This document shows positions 7,784 to 16,290 of a stretch of DNA of 48,047 nt, piece by piece (positions within the stretch are counted from its first letter, which is position 1; the number at the start of each line of letters is the position of its first letter). The notes below the pieces were generated by a model that did not search any database, was not told the origin of the DNA, and worked only from the letters and a program-made list of their open reading frames with translations. A program made the translations under genes and the position numbers. This DNA comes from Streptomyces sp. CoH27. GTDB lineage: Bacteria; Actinomycetota; Actinomycetes; Streptomycetales; Streptomycetaceae. The stretch lies in assembly GCF_020181035.1 (NCBI RefSeq), contig NZ_JAIQYY010000001.1, positions 528,519-576,565 of the forward strand, in the 5' to 3' direction.

Positions 7784-8821
7784 GTGCCGTCCACCCCCCG
7801 CCCGCTGCGCAAGCTGGGCTTTCTCACGATCGGCCTGTTCGACGCGGCGGATCCGGCCCGGGGCCACGAGTCCACGCTGCAGATCATCGAGCTGGGCGAG
7901 CGGCTGGGCTTCGACAGCGCCTGGGTCCGCCACCGCCATCTGCAGTACGGCATCTCCTCCCCGGTGGCGGTCCTCGCGGCCGCCTCCCAGCGCACCCGGC
8001 GTATCGAGCTGGGCACGGCGGTGATCCCGCTGGGCTGGGAGAACCCGCTGCGCCTGGCCGAGGATCTGGCCACGGTCGACCTGCTGTCCGGCGGCCGGTT
8101 GAACCCGGGTGTGAGCGTGGGCCCGCCGATGCACTACGACCAGGTCAAGGAGGCCCTGTACCCGGACACCGCCGACGTTGAGGACTTCTCCTACGAGCGG
8201 GTTCGGCGGCTGCTGGACCTGGTGCGCGGCAAGCCCGCCACCGACTTCAGCGGGGTCGAGGGCTTCGAGGTGTTCTCGGACGTGGTCCAGCCGCACTCCG
8301 CCGGACTCGGGCGTCGCCTGTGGTACGGCGGCGGCAGCCTCGGCTCGGCGCGCTGGGCCGGCGAGCACGGGATGAACTTCCTGACCAGCAGTGTCGTCAA
8401 GGCGGAGTACGCCGAAGACGCAGCCGGGCAGCCGGACTTCGCCGCGATCCAGCTGGCCCTGATCAAGGAGTTCCGCGCTCATCACCCCGACGGCGAGGCG
8501 GCCCGGGTCTCGCAGGGGCTCGTGGTGATCCCCACCGACTCCGCGAGCCCGGAGCAGCGCGCCAGGTACGAGGCGTACGCGGCCCAGCGGCTGCCCCGCA
8601 CGGCCGCCCCGCAGGGGCCGGCGCGGCTGCTGTTCGCGCCGGACCTGGTCGGCACCTCGGCCGAGATCGCCGGACGGCTACGTGCGGACGCCGCGTTCCG
8701 CGAGGTGGACGAGGTGGCGTTCGCGCTGCCGTTCACCTTCGAGCACGAGGACTACGTCCAGATCCTCACCGACATGGCGACGAAGCTGGGACCGGCGCTC
8801 GGCTGGCGCCCCGCGAGCTGA
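7784..8821 (+). CDS. LLM-class (luciferase-like) flavin-dependent oxidoreductase
   Basis: A 345-residue TIM-barrel flavoprotein. Diagnostic blocks are the N-terminal LGFLTIGLF, SAWVRHRHLQYG, the TRRIELGTAVIPLGWENPLRLAEDLATVDLLSGGRL core and LWYGGGSLGSARWAGEHG. Such enzymes use FMNH2 or F420 to oxidise small organics; the cofactor cannot be decided here. The GTG at 7784 follows GGAGGAG (7774-7780) at a short 3-nt spacing. A GTGATCAC palindrome at 7713-7720 lies in the leader. It is convergent with the TauD-like gene. Confidence 0.85.
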   Translation: MPSTPRPLRKLGFLTIGLFDAADPARGHESTLQIIELGERLGFDSAWVRHRHLQYGISSPVAVLAAASQRTRRIELGTAVIPLGWENPLRLAEDLATVDLLSGGRLNPGVSVGPPMHYDQVKEALYPDTADVEDFSYERVRRLLDLVRGKPATDFSGVEGFEVFSDVVQPHSAGLGRRLWYGGGSLGSARWAGEHGMNFLTSSVVKAEYAEDAAGQPDFAAIQLALIKEFRAHHPDGEAARVSQGLVVIPTDSASPEQRARYEAYAAQRLPRTAAPQGPARLLFAPDLVGTSAEIAGRLRADAAFREVDEVAFALPFTFEHEDYVQILTDMATKLGPALGWRPAS

Positions 8822-8836
8822 CGCTCCCGCCGCCCG

Positions 8837-9810
8837 TCACCAGCGGCCCGCCTCGGTGCCGGTGACCGGCTCCGACGGCGTGCCGTCCACGCCCACCGGC
8901 ACATCCCCGGCGAGCATGACCCGGTGCATGATCCGGGGAGAGCCGACGTGGGTGTGGTCGCCGGGGGCGAGGTGGACGGTGGCCCGGTTGTCCCAGAAGG
9001 CGACGCTGCCGGGCTCCCAGCGAAAGCGGACCGTGTACTCGGGGCGGACGGCCTGCTCCACCAGCATCTCCAGGATCCCCGTGCTCTCCGGGCGGGAGAG
9101 GCCGACGATCTCCTCCACGTAGTAGCCGTTGACGAACAGCACCCGCTCGCCCGTCTCCGGGTGCACCCGCACCAGGGGGTGCACGGAGACGACCTGCTGG
9201 TCCAGCAGGCGGTGGGCGTACGCGTCGTCGACGGGCCGGGGCTGGTAGCCGACGCCGAGCCGGTGTTCGGCGCGCAGCCCGTCCACGAAGGCGCGCACCG
9301 GCGCCGACAGGCCGGCGTAGGCGGCGGCCAGATTGGCCCAGGTGGTGTCGCCGCCGTAGGGCGGCACCGTCTCGGCGCGCAGGATCGTGGCGGCCGGCGG
9401 GTCGACACGGGCGCCGTAGTCGCAGTGCCAGCCGCGCAGCAGGGTGTGCCGGCGCGGTGCAGCCACTCGTCGCGCTCCATGCCGTAGCGTCCGGCCAGTT
9501 CCAGCCGGTCCGCGGTCGTCTCGATCTCGGGGAAGCCGGGCGGTGAGTGCGGACCGCGGTGTGGCAGTACGACCGGCTCGCCGAAGCGGCGGGCGACGGC
9601 GATGTGGCCGGCGTGGTCCAGCTCCTGTCCGCGGAAGAACACCACCTTCCAGCGCAGCACCGCCTGCCGGATCAGGGCCACCACGCCGTCGTCCAGGGGC
9701 TTGGCCAGGTCGACCCCGGTGATCTCGGCTCCGATGTGCCCCGCGACCGGCCTCACCTCCACGCCCTCGACCCGCTCCGTCCGATCCGCGGTGGTCCTGT
9801 GCGTCGTCAT
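8837..9810 (-). pseudogene. TauD/TfdA-family Fe(II)/2-oxoglutarate dioxygenase, frameshifted
   Basis: The ATG frame at 9810 encodes the TauD N terminus (VRPVAGHIGAEITGVDL, VVFFRGQ, AVARRFGEPV) as far as MERDEWLH near 9458. The rest lies in a second frame (TLLRGWHCDYGARV to the stop at 8837). That part has the HxD iron ligands in WHCDYG, the distal His in MHRVML and the 2-oxoglutarate-binding Arg region. One indel in the GC-rich stretch near 9450-9460 separates them. Repaired, it would be a full-length ~323-residue dioxygenase, typically oxidising sulfonates or aryloxyalkanoates. Either an inactivated gene or a sequencing artefact. Confidence 0.8.
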
Positions 9811-9891
9811 ACGCGCTCCGATGCTCGTCGGTGTCCGTCGTCGGTGTCCGTTCCACGACAGATCGTGGCATCCGAGACGGGCCCGGATCCC

Positions 9892-11454
9892 TCACACCGT
9901 GAACTCCCGTATGACCGTGTCTCGGAACACCGCCGTCCCGCCCGCCGTGAACAGGGCGAGCCGGTTGTCCACGAGGTAGGGGAACACCTCGCTGGTGTGG
10001 ACGTACCGGCCGTCGTCCACGAACATCTCGACGGAGGTACGGTCCACCAGGATGCGCAGCTTCACCCGGCCGGCGCTCGGATCGAAGGGGCTGTGGCTCT
10101 CCTGCCGGACGCCGCTGGTGTCGGGGTTGACGGTGCCACGCCGGTTGAGGAAGGCGTAGTCGTTCCAGATGCCGGCGTCGATGTGCCGTCCGCCGTCCGG
10201 TGAGCGGCGCAACTGGACGCCCGCGCCGGTGAGTTGTGACCAGGTGATCTCGGTCGTCAGCTCGTAGGAGACACCGGTGTAGTCGAGCGGGCGGGTGCCG
10301 TCGACGGTGAGGTCGCCGAGGTTCACCGTGCGGGAGACATACGTGTCGAGTGCGGCGACCGGCTGGGAGGCGAGGTAATAGCCCCCGGAGTTCGACTTCT
10401 TGAGCGTGATCTCGCGGACCACGGAGTCCGTGCCGTTGAAGCCGTCCGCGTCAATGGTGGGTGTGGTGTGCGCGTACGCCCAGTCGTTGAGCCAGCCGAG
10501 CGCGTACCGCGCGGCCGGATCGACCGAGCCGTCCACCCGACGCTTGTCGAAGGTGACCGCCGCGTACCAGTCCCAGCCGTGGTCGAGCCACTGCGGGTCG
10601 GCCGAGTCGGGGGTGAAGGAGCCGCCGTCGAAGGAACCGGTCCAGTACGCGTAGGTGTTGGGCTGTCCGGACCCGGTGCCGTCGGCGCTCGCGCCCAGCA
10701 CCCACGTCGCCGTGCCGTCGTCGGCGGTGATCCGGAACAGGTCGGGGCACTCCAGCACCCCGATGCCGTCCTTGACGAAACCGCCGTCGCGCGTCCAGGA
10801 CGTGAGGTCCGGCGAGTGGTAGAAACCGATGGTGTTGCGCTCGGCCAGGGCCATCGTCCAGCGGTTCCGGTCCGCGTCCCAACTGACCTTCGGGTCACGG
10901 AAGTCGGCTCCCGTACCCGGGCTGGGCAGTACGGGATCGGTGCCGTGGTTCGTGAACGTGAGGCCGCCGTCGGTGGAGTAGTACAGGAACTGCTCCTGGT
11001 GGTCGGTACCGCCGCCGGGTGACATCGTGACGACGACCACCACCGCGCCCGCCCCGAAGCCGGCCGTGTTGCCCGTGTCGACCACCGCCGAGCCCGACCA
11101 GACGTCGCCGTTGACCGTGGTGTCCTTGGGCACCGCGATCCCCCGGTCGGTGAAGCGGACCAGGTCGGCACTGGTGGCCAGGCGCCAGGCGGTGCCCACC
11201 TCGCCGCCGGCGAGATAGTCGGCGTTGTAGAGGTAGTAGTAGTGGTACTCGCCGTCGATCCAGACCGGGCGCTGGGGGTCGTTCTTCCACTGGTCGGGGA
11301 CCGTGAAGTGGTATCCGGCCCGGTAACTCAGGCAGTCCCGCACCGCCTTGGGGCGCGGACGGGCCTCGGCGGGTGCCGCGGGCAGCAGTGCCGTGCCGGC
11401 TCCCGCGGCGGTCGTGGTGAACAGGGCTCTTCTCGTCAGGCCAGGGCCACGCAT
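9892..11454 (-). CDS. Tat-exported GH32 fructan hydrolase (levanase/inulinase-like)
   Basis: A 520-residue secreted glycosidase. A twin-arginine signal (LTRRALFTTTAAG) covers residues ~1-31. The GH32 five-blade propeller shows the nucleophile motif as WKNDP (Asp59; family consensus WMNDPNG), FRDPK (Asp197, transition-state stabiliser) and ECPD (Glu235, acid/base). A C-terminal beta-sandwich follows (VKLRILVDRTSVEMFVDDG). It should release fructose from levan, inulin or sucrose outside the cell. ATG at 11454 has GAGAGGA upstream; GTG at 11457 is also possible. It is divergent from an ABC importer operon and shares an operator-like sequence with it. Confidence 0.88.
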   Translation of the reverse strand: MRGPGLTRRALFTTTAAGAGTALLPAAPAEARPRPKAVRDCLSYRAGYHFTVPDQWKNDPQRPVWIDGEYHYYYLYNADYLAGGEVGTAWRLATSADLVRFTDRGIAVPKDTTVNGDVWSGSAVVDTGNTAGFGAGAVVVVVTMSPGGGTDHQEQFLYYSTDGGLTFTNHGTDPVLPSPGTGADFRDPKVSWDADRNRWTMALAERNTIGFYHSPDLTSWTRDGGFVKDGIGVLECPDLFRITADDGTATWVLGASADGTGSGQPNTYAYWTGSFDGGSFTPDSADPQWLDHGWDWYAAVTFDKRRVDGSVDPAARYALGWLNDWAYAHTTPTIDADGFNGTDSVVREITLKKSNSGGYYLASQPVAALDTYVSRTVNLGDLTVDGTRPLDYTGVSYELTTEITWSQLTGAGVQLRRSPDGGRHIDAGIWNDYAFLNRRGTVNPDTSGVRQESHSPFDPSAGRVKLRILVDRTSVEMFVDDGRYVHTSEVFPYLVDNRLALFTAGGTAVFRDTVIREFTV

Positions 11455-11513
11455 CACACATCGGTCCTCTCGCGACGGTTCTTGACGATCCATGGGACCA
11501 GGACTGTGGGACC

Positions 11514-11523
11514 TAACTCGTTA
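11514..11523. promoter_or_regulatory. LacI-type operator half of the fructan locus (levanase side)
   Basis: TAACTCGTTA is an inverted repeat (TAAC/GTTA). It lies in the spacer between a minus-strand TTGACC (complement of 11526-11531) and a CACAGT -10-like hexamer, so a bound repressor would block the levanase promoter. Its CTAACTCG core matches the second site at 11593. Confidence 0.55.
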
Positions 11524-11544
11524 AAGGTCAAGCGTTCCCGCACC

Positions 11545-11574
11545 TTGACAGGGCCGTAACACGCTTCACATCAT
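11545..11574 (+). promoter_or_regulatory. Promoter of the fructan ABC operon
   Basis: TTGACA (11545-11550) and CATCAT (11569-11574) are spaced by 18 bp, the strongest sigma-70-like pair in this region. Transcription would begin just before the 11593 operator. Confidence 0.5.
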
Positions 11575-11592
11575 CTGGACATCACACCTTGG

Positions 11593-11606
11593 CTAACACG
11601 AGTTAG
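11593..11606. promoter_or_regulatory. LacI-type operator CTAACACGAGTTAG
   Basis: CTAAC and GTTAG form a perfect dyad with a 4-bp centre. The site lies between the TTGACA promoter and the ATG at 11614. Its complement reads CTAACTCG, the same core as the levanase-side site. Confidence 0.6.
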
Positions 11607-11613
11607 GCACCTG

Positions 11614-13023
11614 ATGACCGACTCGCTTCTCTCCCGCCGCGCCCTGCTGCGGTACGGCGCCTACGGCGCGGGGGCCGCGGCGCTCGCCGGTACCGCCGCG
11701 AGCTGGGACCGCCTCACCGGCAACGACATCCCGGGCCGTGACGACGGCTCGCTGGTCGTCGCGACCCTGGGCTCGGCGTTCTCGCCGGACGGGATCCGCA
11801 CGCTGCTCGCGGGATTTCGCAGGCTGCACCCCGACATCAAGGTCCGGATCAACGCGGTGCAGGCCGTGGACTGGCCGGACTTCTTCGCCAAGATCCTCAC
11901 GCAGATCGCGGCGGGCACCGCGCCGGATCTGGTCTATGTGGCCACGGAGGGCGTGCAGCTGTTCGCCCGGCACCTGGGCGTGCCGCTGGACCGCTGGGTG
12001 AAGCGGGACGCGGCGGAGCTGACGGAGTACTTCGCCGACGTCCATCCCTCGCTGGTGGAGTCGATGATGTACGAGGGCAGCCTGTATCAGCTGCCGATCG
12101 AGTTCAACGCGGCCGACATGTACCTCAACACCCGAGTGCTGGAGCGCGCGGGCGCGCAGCTCCCGGCGGACGACTGGACCCGGGACGACTTCACCGCGCT
12201 GCTGCGGCAGCTGAAGAAGGCCAACGACTCCCATTTCACACCGTACTTCTGGACGAACCGGCTGTGGGGCGGGGTGGTGCCCTGGCTGTTCGCGAACGGC
12301 ACCGATCTGCTGGCCGAGTCCAAGGCACCCGGCGGCTCCTGGCTGTGGGACGCCTTCTATCCGGCGGACCGGCGGCAGGGGCGCGGGGGCGGCTTCCGCT
12401 GGACGACCCCGCGGGCGACGAGCGGCCGGGTCGAGGAGGCGTACGACTATCTCGCCGAGCTGATCCAGGAGGGGCTGTGCACCCGGCCCGAGGGCGGCAA
12501 CGGCCAGAATCTGATCGGGGTGTTCTCCACCGGCCGGGTCGGGGTGACGCCGGCCGGCGGTTTCTGGGCGGGCGGCCTGCATCTGGCCGGCATGCGCGCC
12601 GACGCCTTCGACGTGCAGTACTTTCCGCGCTGGCGCACCCAGCGGCACCAGTTCGGCGCGGCGGGCTATGCGCTGCTGCGCACCTCGAAGAAGCAGGACG
12701 CGGCCTGGGAGTTCATCAAGTACTCGGCCCGGCTGGACACCCTGGCCGCGCTGTTCTCGACCAACCAGACGACACCGGCCCGCCGTTCGATGCTGACGGC
12801 GGCCCGCTACCGGGAGTCCGGACCGGCCCACTGGCGGGTCTTCTACGACACCCTCGACAAGTTCCCCGACACCGGGCCCATCCCGGCCCCGCCGCAGGTC
12901 GCCGAGGTGACCCAGGTGCTGCTCAAGCACACCGGGACGGCACTGGCGAGCCCGCACTCGGTACGGCCGGCGCTGCGGCGGATGCAGGGCGATCTGGAGC
13001 AGGCCATGGAGCGTGACGTATGA
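11614..13023 (+). CDS. Extracellular sugar-binding protein of a carbohydrate ABC importer
   Basis: A 469-residue family-1 solute-binding protein. An N-terminal SRRALLRYGAYGAG sequence is a twin-arginine signal. The mature part has the usual two-lobe features (LLAGFRRLHPDIKVRINAV, AAGTAPDLVYVATEG, YLNTRVLERAG). No cysteine follows the hydrophobic stretch, so there is no lipobox, unusual for a binding protein of a monoderm. It would deliver fructo-oligosaccharides to the two permeases downstream; the substrate is inferred from the flanking GH32 genes. The ATG at 11614 follows the operator closely and its stop overlaps the next gene (ATGA). Confidence 0.87.
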   Translation: MTDSLLSRRALLRYGAYGAGAAALAGTAASWDRLTGNDIPGRDDGSLVVATLGSAFSPDGIRTLLAGFRRLHPDIKVRINAVQAVDWPDFFAKILTQIAAGTAPDLVYVATEGVQLFARHLGVPLDRWVKRDAAELTEYFADVHPSLVESMMYEGSLYQLPIEFNAADMYLNTRVLERAGAQLPADDWTRDDFTALLRQLKKANDSHFTPYFWTNRLWGGVVPWLFANGTDLLAESKAPGGSWLWDAFYPADRRQGRGGGFRWTTPRATSGRVEEAYDYLAELIQEGLCTRPEGGNGQNLIGVFSTGRVGVTPAGGFWAGGLHLAGMRADAFDVQYFPRWRTQRHQFGAAGYALLRTSKKQDAAWEFIKYSARLDTLAALFSTNQTTPARRSMLTAARYRESGPAHWRVFYDTLDKFPDTGPIPAPPQVAEVTQVLLKHTGTALASPHSVRPALRRMQGDLEQAMERDV

Positions 13024-14015
13024 CCGACACCACGGACACCACGGGCATGACAGGCACGACGGGCGCGACGGACACCCGGGCTGCCGTCCTGCGGCCCCGC
13101 GCCGCGACCCCGCGTGCGGCGGCCGTGCGGCCCTCGGCCCGTGAGCGGGGCACACGGCTGCTGGCCGCGCTGTTCCTCGCTCCGACGGTGGTCGGGATCG
13201 TGATCTTCACGGTCGTACCGATCGTCGGTTCGGTCGTGCTGAGCCTCTTCCACTGGAACGTGATCGATCCGCCTCATTGGGCGGGTGCGGCCAACTATCG
13301 CTCGGTGTTCACCGATTCGACCGTCCTGGTCTCCTTCCGCAACACGCTCGTCTTCATGGTGTTCGCGGTCGCCGCGCAGCTGCTGATCGCGCTGTCGCTC
13401 GCGCTGACGTTGAACGGGCGGATGCCGGGCTGGCTGCGGTCGCTTTTCCGCTCGGCGTTCTTCTTCCCGCTCGTGCTGTCGGCCGCGTCCATCTCGGTCG
13501 TGATGAAGTATCTGTTCAACCAGGACTTCGGAGTGATCAACTGGCTGATCGGGTTGTTCGGGATCGCTCCCGTGCCCTGGCTGACGTCCGAGCACGGCGC
13601 GATGGCCACGGTGATCATCGTGTACGTGTGGCAGCAGTTCGGCTTCTCGTTCCTGCTGTTCGTGGGCGGGCTGAACAACATTCCGAAGGAGATCCACGAG
13701 GCCGCCGCGCTCGACGGCGCGACCGGGCTGCGCAAGCACCTCGCCATCACCCTGCCGCTGCTCTCCCCCACTCTGCTGGTGGCCTCGGTGGTCGGCATCA
13801 TCAACGCGCTCCAGGTCTTCGAGCAGCCGTACGTGCTCACCGACGGCGGGCCCGGCGACTCGACCCGCACGGTGGTGATGGTGATCTACGAGAAGGCCTT
13901 CGAGCAGCTGCGGTTCGGGGAGGCGTCCGCGGTGGGCGTGCTGCTGTTCGTGCTGATCATGGCGGTGACCGCCGTCCAGTTCCGGCTCAGCCGGCGTTTC
14001 GTCCACTACCAGTGA
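13020..14015 (+). CDS. Carbohydrate ABC transporter permease, MalF-like
   Basis: A 331-residue inner-membrane permease with six predicted transmembrane helices, after a cytoplasmic threonine- and alanine-rich N terminus of ~45 residues. The EAA loop (EIHEAAALDGATG) that docks the ATPase lies near residue 225, and FEQPYVLTDGGPGDST is the family signature. It pairs with the following permease. It overlaps the binding-protein stop by 4 nt, so translation is coupled. No ATPase gene is present in the locus; Streptomyces sugar importers commonly share the MsiK ATPase encoded elsewhere. Confidence 0.9.
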   Translation: MTDTTDTTGMTGTTGATDTRAAVLRPRAATPRAAAVRPSARERGTRLLAALFLAPTVVGIVIFTVVPIVGSVVLSLFHWNVIDPPHWAGAANYRSVFTDSTVLVSFRNTLVFMVFAVAAQLLIALSLALTLNGRMPGWLRSLFRSAFFFPLVLSAASISVVMKYLFNQDFGVINWLIGLFGIAPVPWLTSEHGAMATVIIVYVWQQFGFSFLLFVGGLNNIPKEIHEAAALDGATGLRKHLAITLPLLSPTLLVASVVGIINALQVFEQPYVLTDGGPGDSTRTVVMVIYEKAFEQLRFGEASAVGVLLFVLIMAVTAVQFRLSRRFVHYQ

Positions 14016-14029
14016 GCCGGGTGAGTCTC

Positions 14030-14884
14030 ATGAGCCAAGCAACCCTGAACATCGGCCGCGCCCGGTACGCGCTCGGGCCGTGGGCGCGGATCGCCGGGCT
14101 GACCGTGTGCGCGCTGCTCACCCTCGGCCCGGTCGTGTGGACGGTCTCCACCTCGCTGCGCACCCCGGCGGACTCGTTCAATCTGCCGCCGCAGATCATT
14201 CCCACTCATCCGAGCACGGCCGCCTATCGCGGGGTCTTCGACCAGATCGACGTGTGGCTGCTGGCGCTCAACTCGACCCTGGTGACCGCTTTGATCGCGG
14301 TCGGCCAGATGATCACCGCGGGGCTCGCCGGTTACGCGTTCGCGCGGCTCGACTTCCGTTTCAAGAAACCGCTGTTCGGGCTGGTCCTGGCGACCATGAT
14401 GGTCCCCTTGCAGGTCACGATCGTTCCGGTGTTCCTGGTGCTCAAGTCGATGGGTCTGACCGACACCCTGCTCGGTCTGATCATTCCGGCGTTCCCCACC
14501 GCGTTCGGCACCTTCCTGATGCGCCAGTACTTCCTCGGCATGCCGAAGGACCTCGGAGAGGCGGCGATGCTGGACGGCGCCGGGCCCTGGCGGATCTTCC
14601 GGTCCGTATACGCCCCACTGGCCCGGCCCGGACTGGCGATCGTCGGTGTCCTCGCCTTCAACTACCACTGGAACGAGTTCTTCCGCCCGCTGATCCTGGA
14701 GACCTCCGGCCAGAACTACACGCTCCCCCTGGGGCTGGTCTCCCTTCAGGGCAACCTCGGCACCGGTTCCATCTCCGTCGTGCTCGCCGGTGTCGTGCTG
14801 TCGATGCTCCCCGCCGTCGCCGTGTTCGCCGTCGGCCAGCGCCCTCTCCGCGAGGGCATCACCTCCGCAGGAGTCAACCGTTGA
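14030..14884 (+). CDS. Carbohydrate ABC transporter permease, MalG-like
   Basis: A 284-residue second permease with six hydrophobic segments and the EAA motif (GEAAMLDGAGPWRIF) around residue 180. Blocks such as GYAFARLDF and NYHWNEFFRPLIL are typical of MalG partners. It forms the translocation pore with the preceding permease. The ATG at 14030 has GGTGAG four nt upstream. In-frame GTG codons at 14012 and 14021 are alternatives, the first overlapping the upstream stop. The 3' end overlaps the TTG start of the GH32 gene. Confidence 0.9.
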   Translation: MSQATLNIGRARYALGPWARIAGLTVCALLTLGPVVWTVSTSLRTPADSFNLPPQIIPTHPSTAAYRGVFDQIDVWLLALNSTLVTALIAVGQMITAGLAGYAFARLDFRFKKPLFGLVLATMMVPLQVTIVPVFLVLKSMGLTDTLLGLIIPAFPTAFGTFLMRQYFLGMPKDLGEAAMLDGAGPWRIFRSVYAPLARPGLAIVGVLAFNYHWNEFFRPLILETSGQNYTLPLGLVSLQGNLGTGSISVVLAGVVLSMLPAVAVFAVGQRPLREGITSAGVNR

Positions 14885-16290
14885 GCCTCGCCGCTCCCGC
14901 CCCGGACCCGGCCGCCCCGCGCTTCCGGGTCCGCCCGCCCGCCCACTGGATCAACGACCCCAACGGCCCGTTCCGCTGGCGCGGCCGCCACCACCTCTTC
15001 TACCAGCACAACCCGGCCGCGCCGGTGCACGCGAACGTCCACTGGGGCCATGCCTCCAGCCCCGACCTGGTCCACTGGGAGCACCACCCGATCGCCCTCA
15101 CCCCGACCCCGGGCGGCCCCGACGAGGCCGGCTGCTGGTCGGGCTGCGTGGTGGACGACTCCGGCGTCCCCACAGCCGTGTACACCGGGGTCGACCACAC
15201 CCACACCGGTGTCGGCACCATCTGCCTGGCCCGCGCGGCCGACCCCGGCGACGACCGCCTCCTCGACTGGCGTCCGCTGCCCGACCCTGCGGTCGCGGCG
15301 CCCCCAGCCGGACTGGACGTGGTGATGTTCCGCGACCCGTTCGTCTTCCACCACGGCGGCCGGCGCTGGGCACTGGTCGGTGCGGGCCACGCCGACGGCA
15401 CCCCGTCGGTGCTGCTGTACGACTGCCAGGAGCTGACCGACTGGCGGTTCACCGGTGTCCTGCTGGACGGCACCGACCCGGTCGCGGCCGGCGCCTTCGG
15501 TGACAAGGCCGTCGGCTGGGAGTGCCCGCAGCTGTACGAGGGGAGTGGCGGGGAACACGTCCTCGTGGTGTCGCTGTGGGACGGCGAGCCCTGCTCCACC
15601 GGCTATCTGACGGGACGTCTGGAAGCCGACGGCAGGGGTGGGTTGGTGCTCACGACGCGTGCCGGCGGCCGGCTCGACCACGGCCGGGACTTCTACGCGC
15701 CCGCCGTCCGCCAGGATCCCGGCCGGGCCCTGCTGTGGGGCTGGTCGTGGGAGGCCCGGGACAACTCGGCGGTCCTGGCTGCCGGTTGGGCGGGGACACT
15801 GACCTCGCCACGCGTGGTCGACGTCCATCCGGACGGCTCGCTCCGGGTGTTCCCGGCGCCGGAGCTGGAACTCCTGCGCGCCCCCGTGCCGTTCGTGACC
15901 GCGCCGGGCCGGGCGCCGCTCCCGCCGTCGTACGACCTGACCGTGACCGCGCGCGGTGCCACCACGGTCACCCTGCTGCGAGCGGCGGACCGGGAGCTCA
16001 CCGTCCGGCTGGACCCGGCGGCGGGCACCGTCGTGCTGGACCGGAGCGGCTGGCCGCGCACGGGCACCATGGCGGCCGAGGGGTCGGCTCCGATCACGGT
16101 GGGCGTGCCGCCCGGCCCGGCGCTCACCGTCCGGGTCCTCGTGGACGGCTCGCTCCTCGAACTCTTCGCCGGGGAGCGGGCGATGGTGACCGAGCGGGTC
16201 TATCGCCGCCCGGACGACGTGGCCGAGCTGGTGGTCGCCGGGGACGCCGAGGTCAGCGCGTGGGAGCAGGTCCCACCGAGGCGCGGCTGA
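14881..16290 (+). CDS. Cytoplasmic GH32 beta-fructosidase (sucrose/fructo-oligosaccharide hydrolase)
   Basis: A 469-residue GH32 enzyme without a signal peptide. It has the canonical WINDPNG (nucleophile Asp26), FRDPF (Asp152) and WECPQLY (Glu214), then a C-terminal sandwich. It would cleave imported fructo-oligosaccharides or sucrose in the cytoplasm, complementing the exported GH32 enzyme. The start is TTG at 14881, overlapping the permease TGA. No ATG or GTG exists between that stop and the conserved N terminus, so a rare TTG with translational coupling is the best choice. The 3' end overlaps the convergent lacI gene by 38 nt. Confidence 0.88.
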   Translation: MSLAAPAPDPAAPRFRVRPPAHWINDPNGPFRWRGRHHLFYQHNPAAPVHANVHWGHASSPDLVHWEHHPIALTPTPGGPDEAGCWSGCVVDDSGVPTAVYTGVDHTHTGVGTICLARAADPGDDRLLDWRPLPDPAVAAPPAGLDVVMFRDPFVFHHGGRRWALVGAGHADGTPSVLLYDCQELTDWRFTGVLLDGTDPVAAGAFGDKAVGWECPQLYEGSGGEHVLVVSLWDGEPCSTGYLTGRLEADGRGGLVLTTRAGGRLDHGRDFYAPAVRQDPGRALLWGWSWEARDNSAVLAAGWAGTLTSPRVVDVHPDGSLRVFPAPELELLRAPVPFVTAPGRAPLPPSYDLTVTARGATTVTLLRAADRELTVRLDPAAGTVVLDRSGWPRTGTMAAEGSAPITVGVPPGPALTVRVLVDGSLLELFAGERAMVTERVYRRPDDVAELVVAGDAEVSAWEQVPPRRG

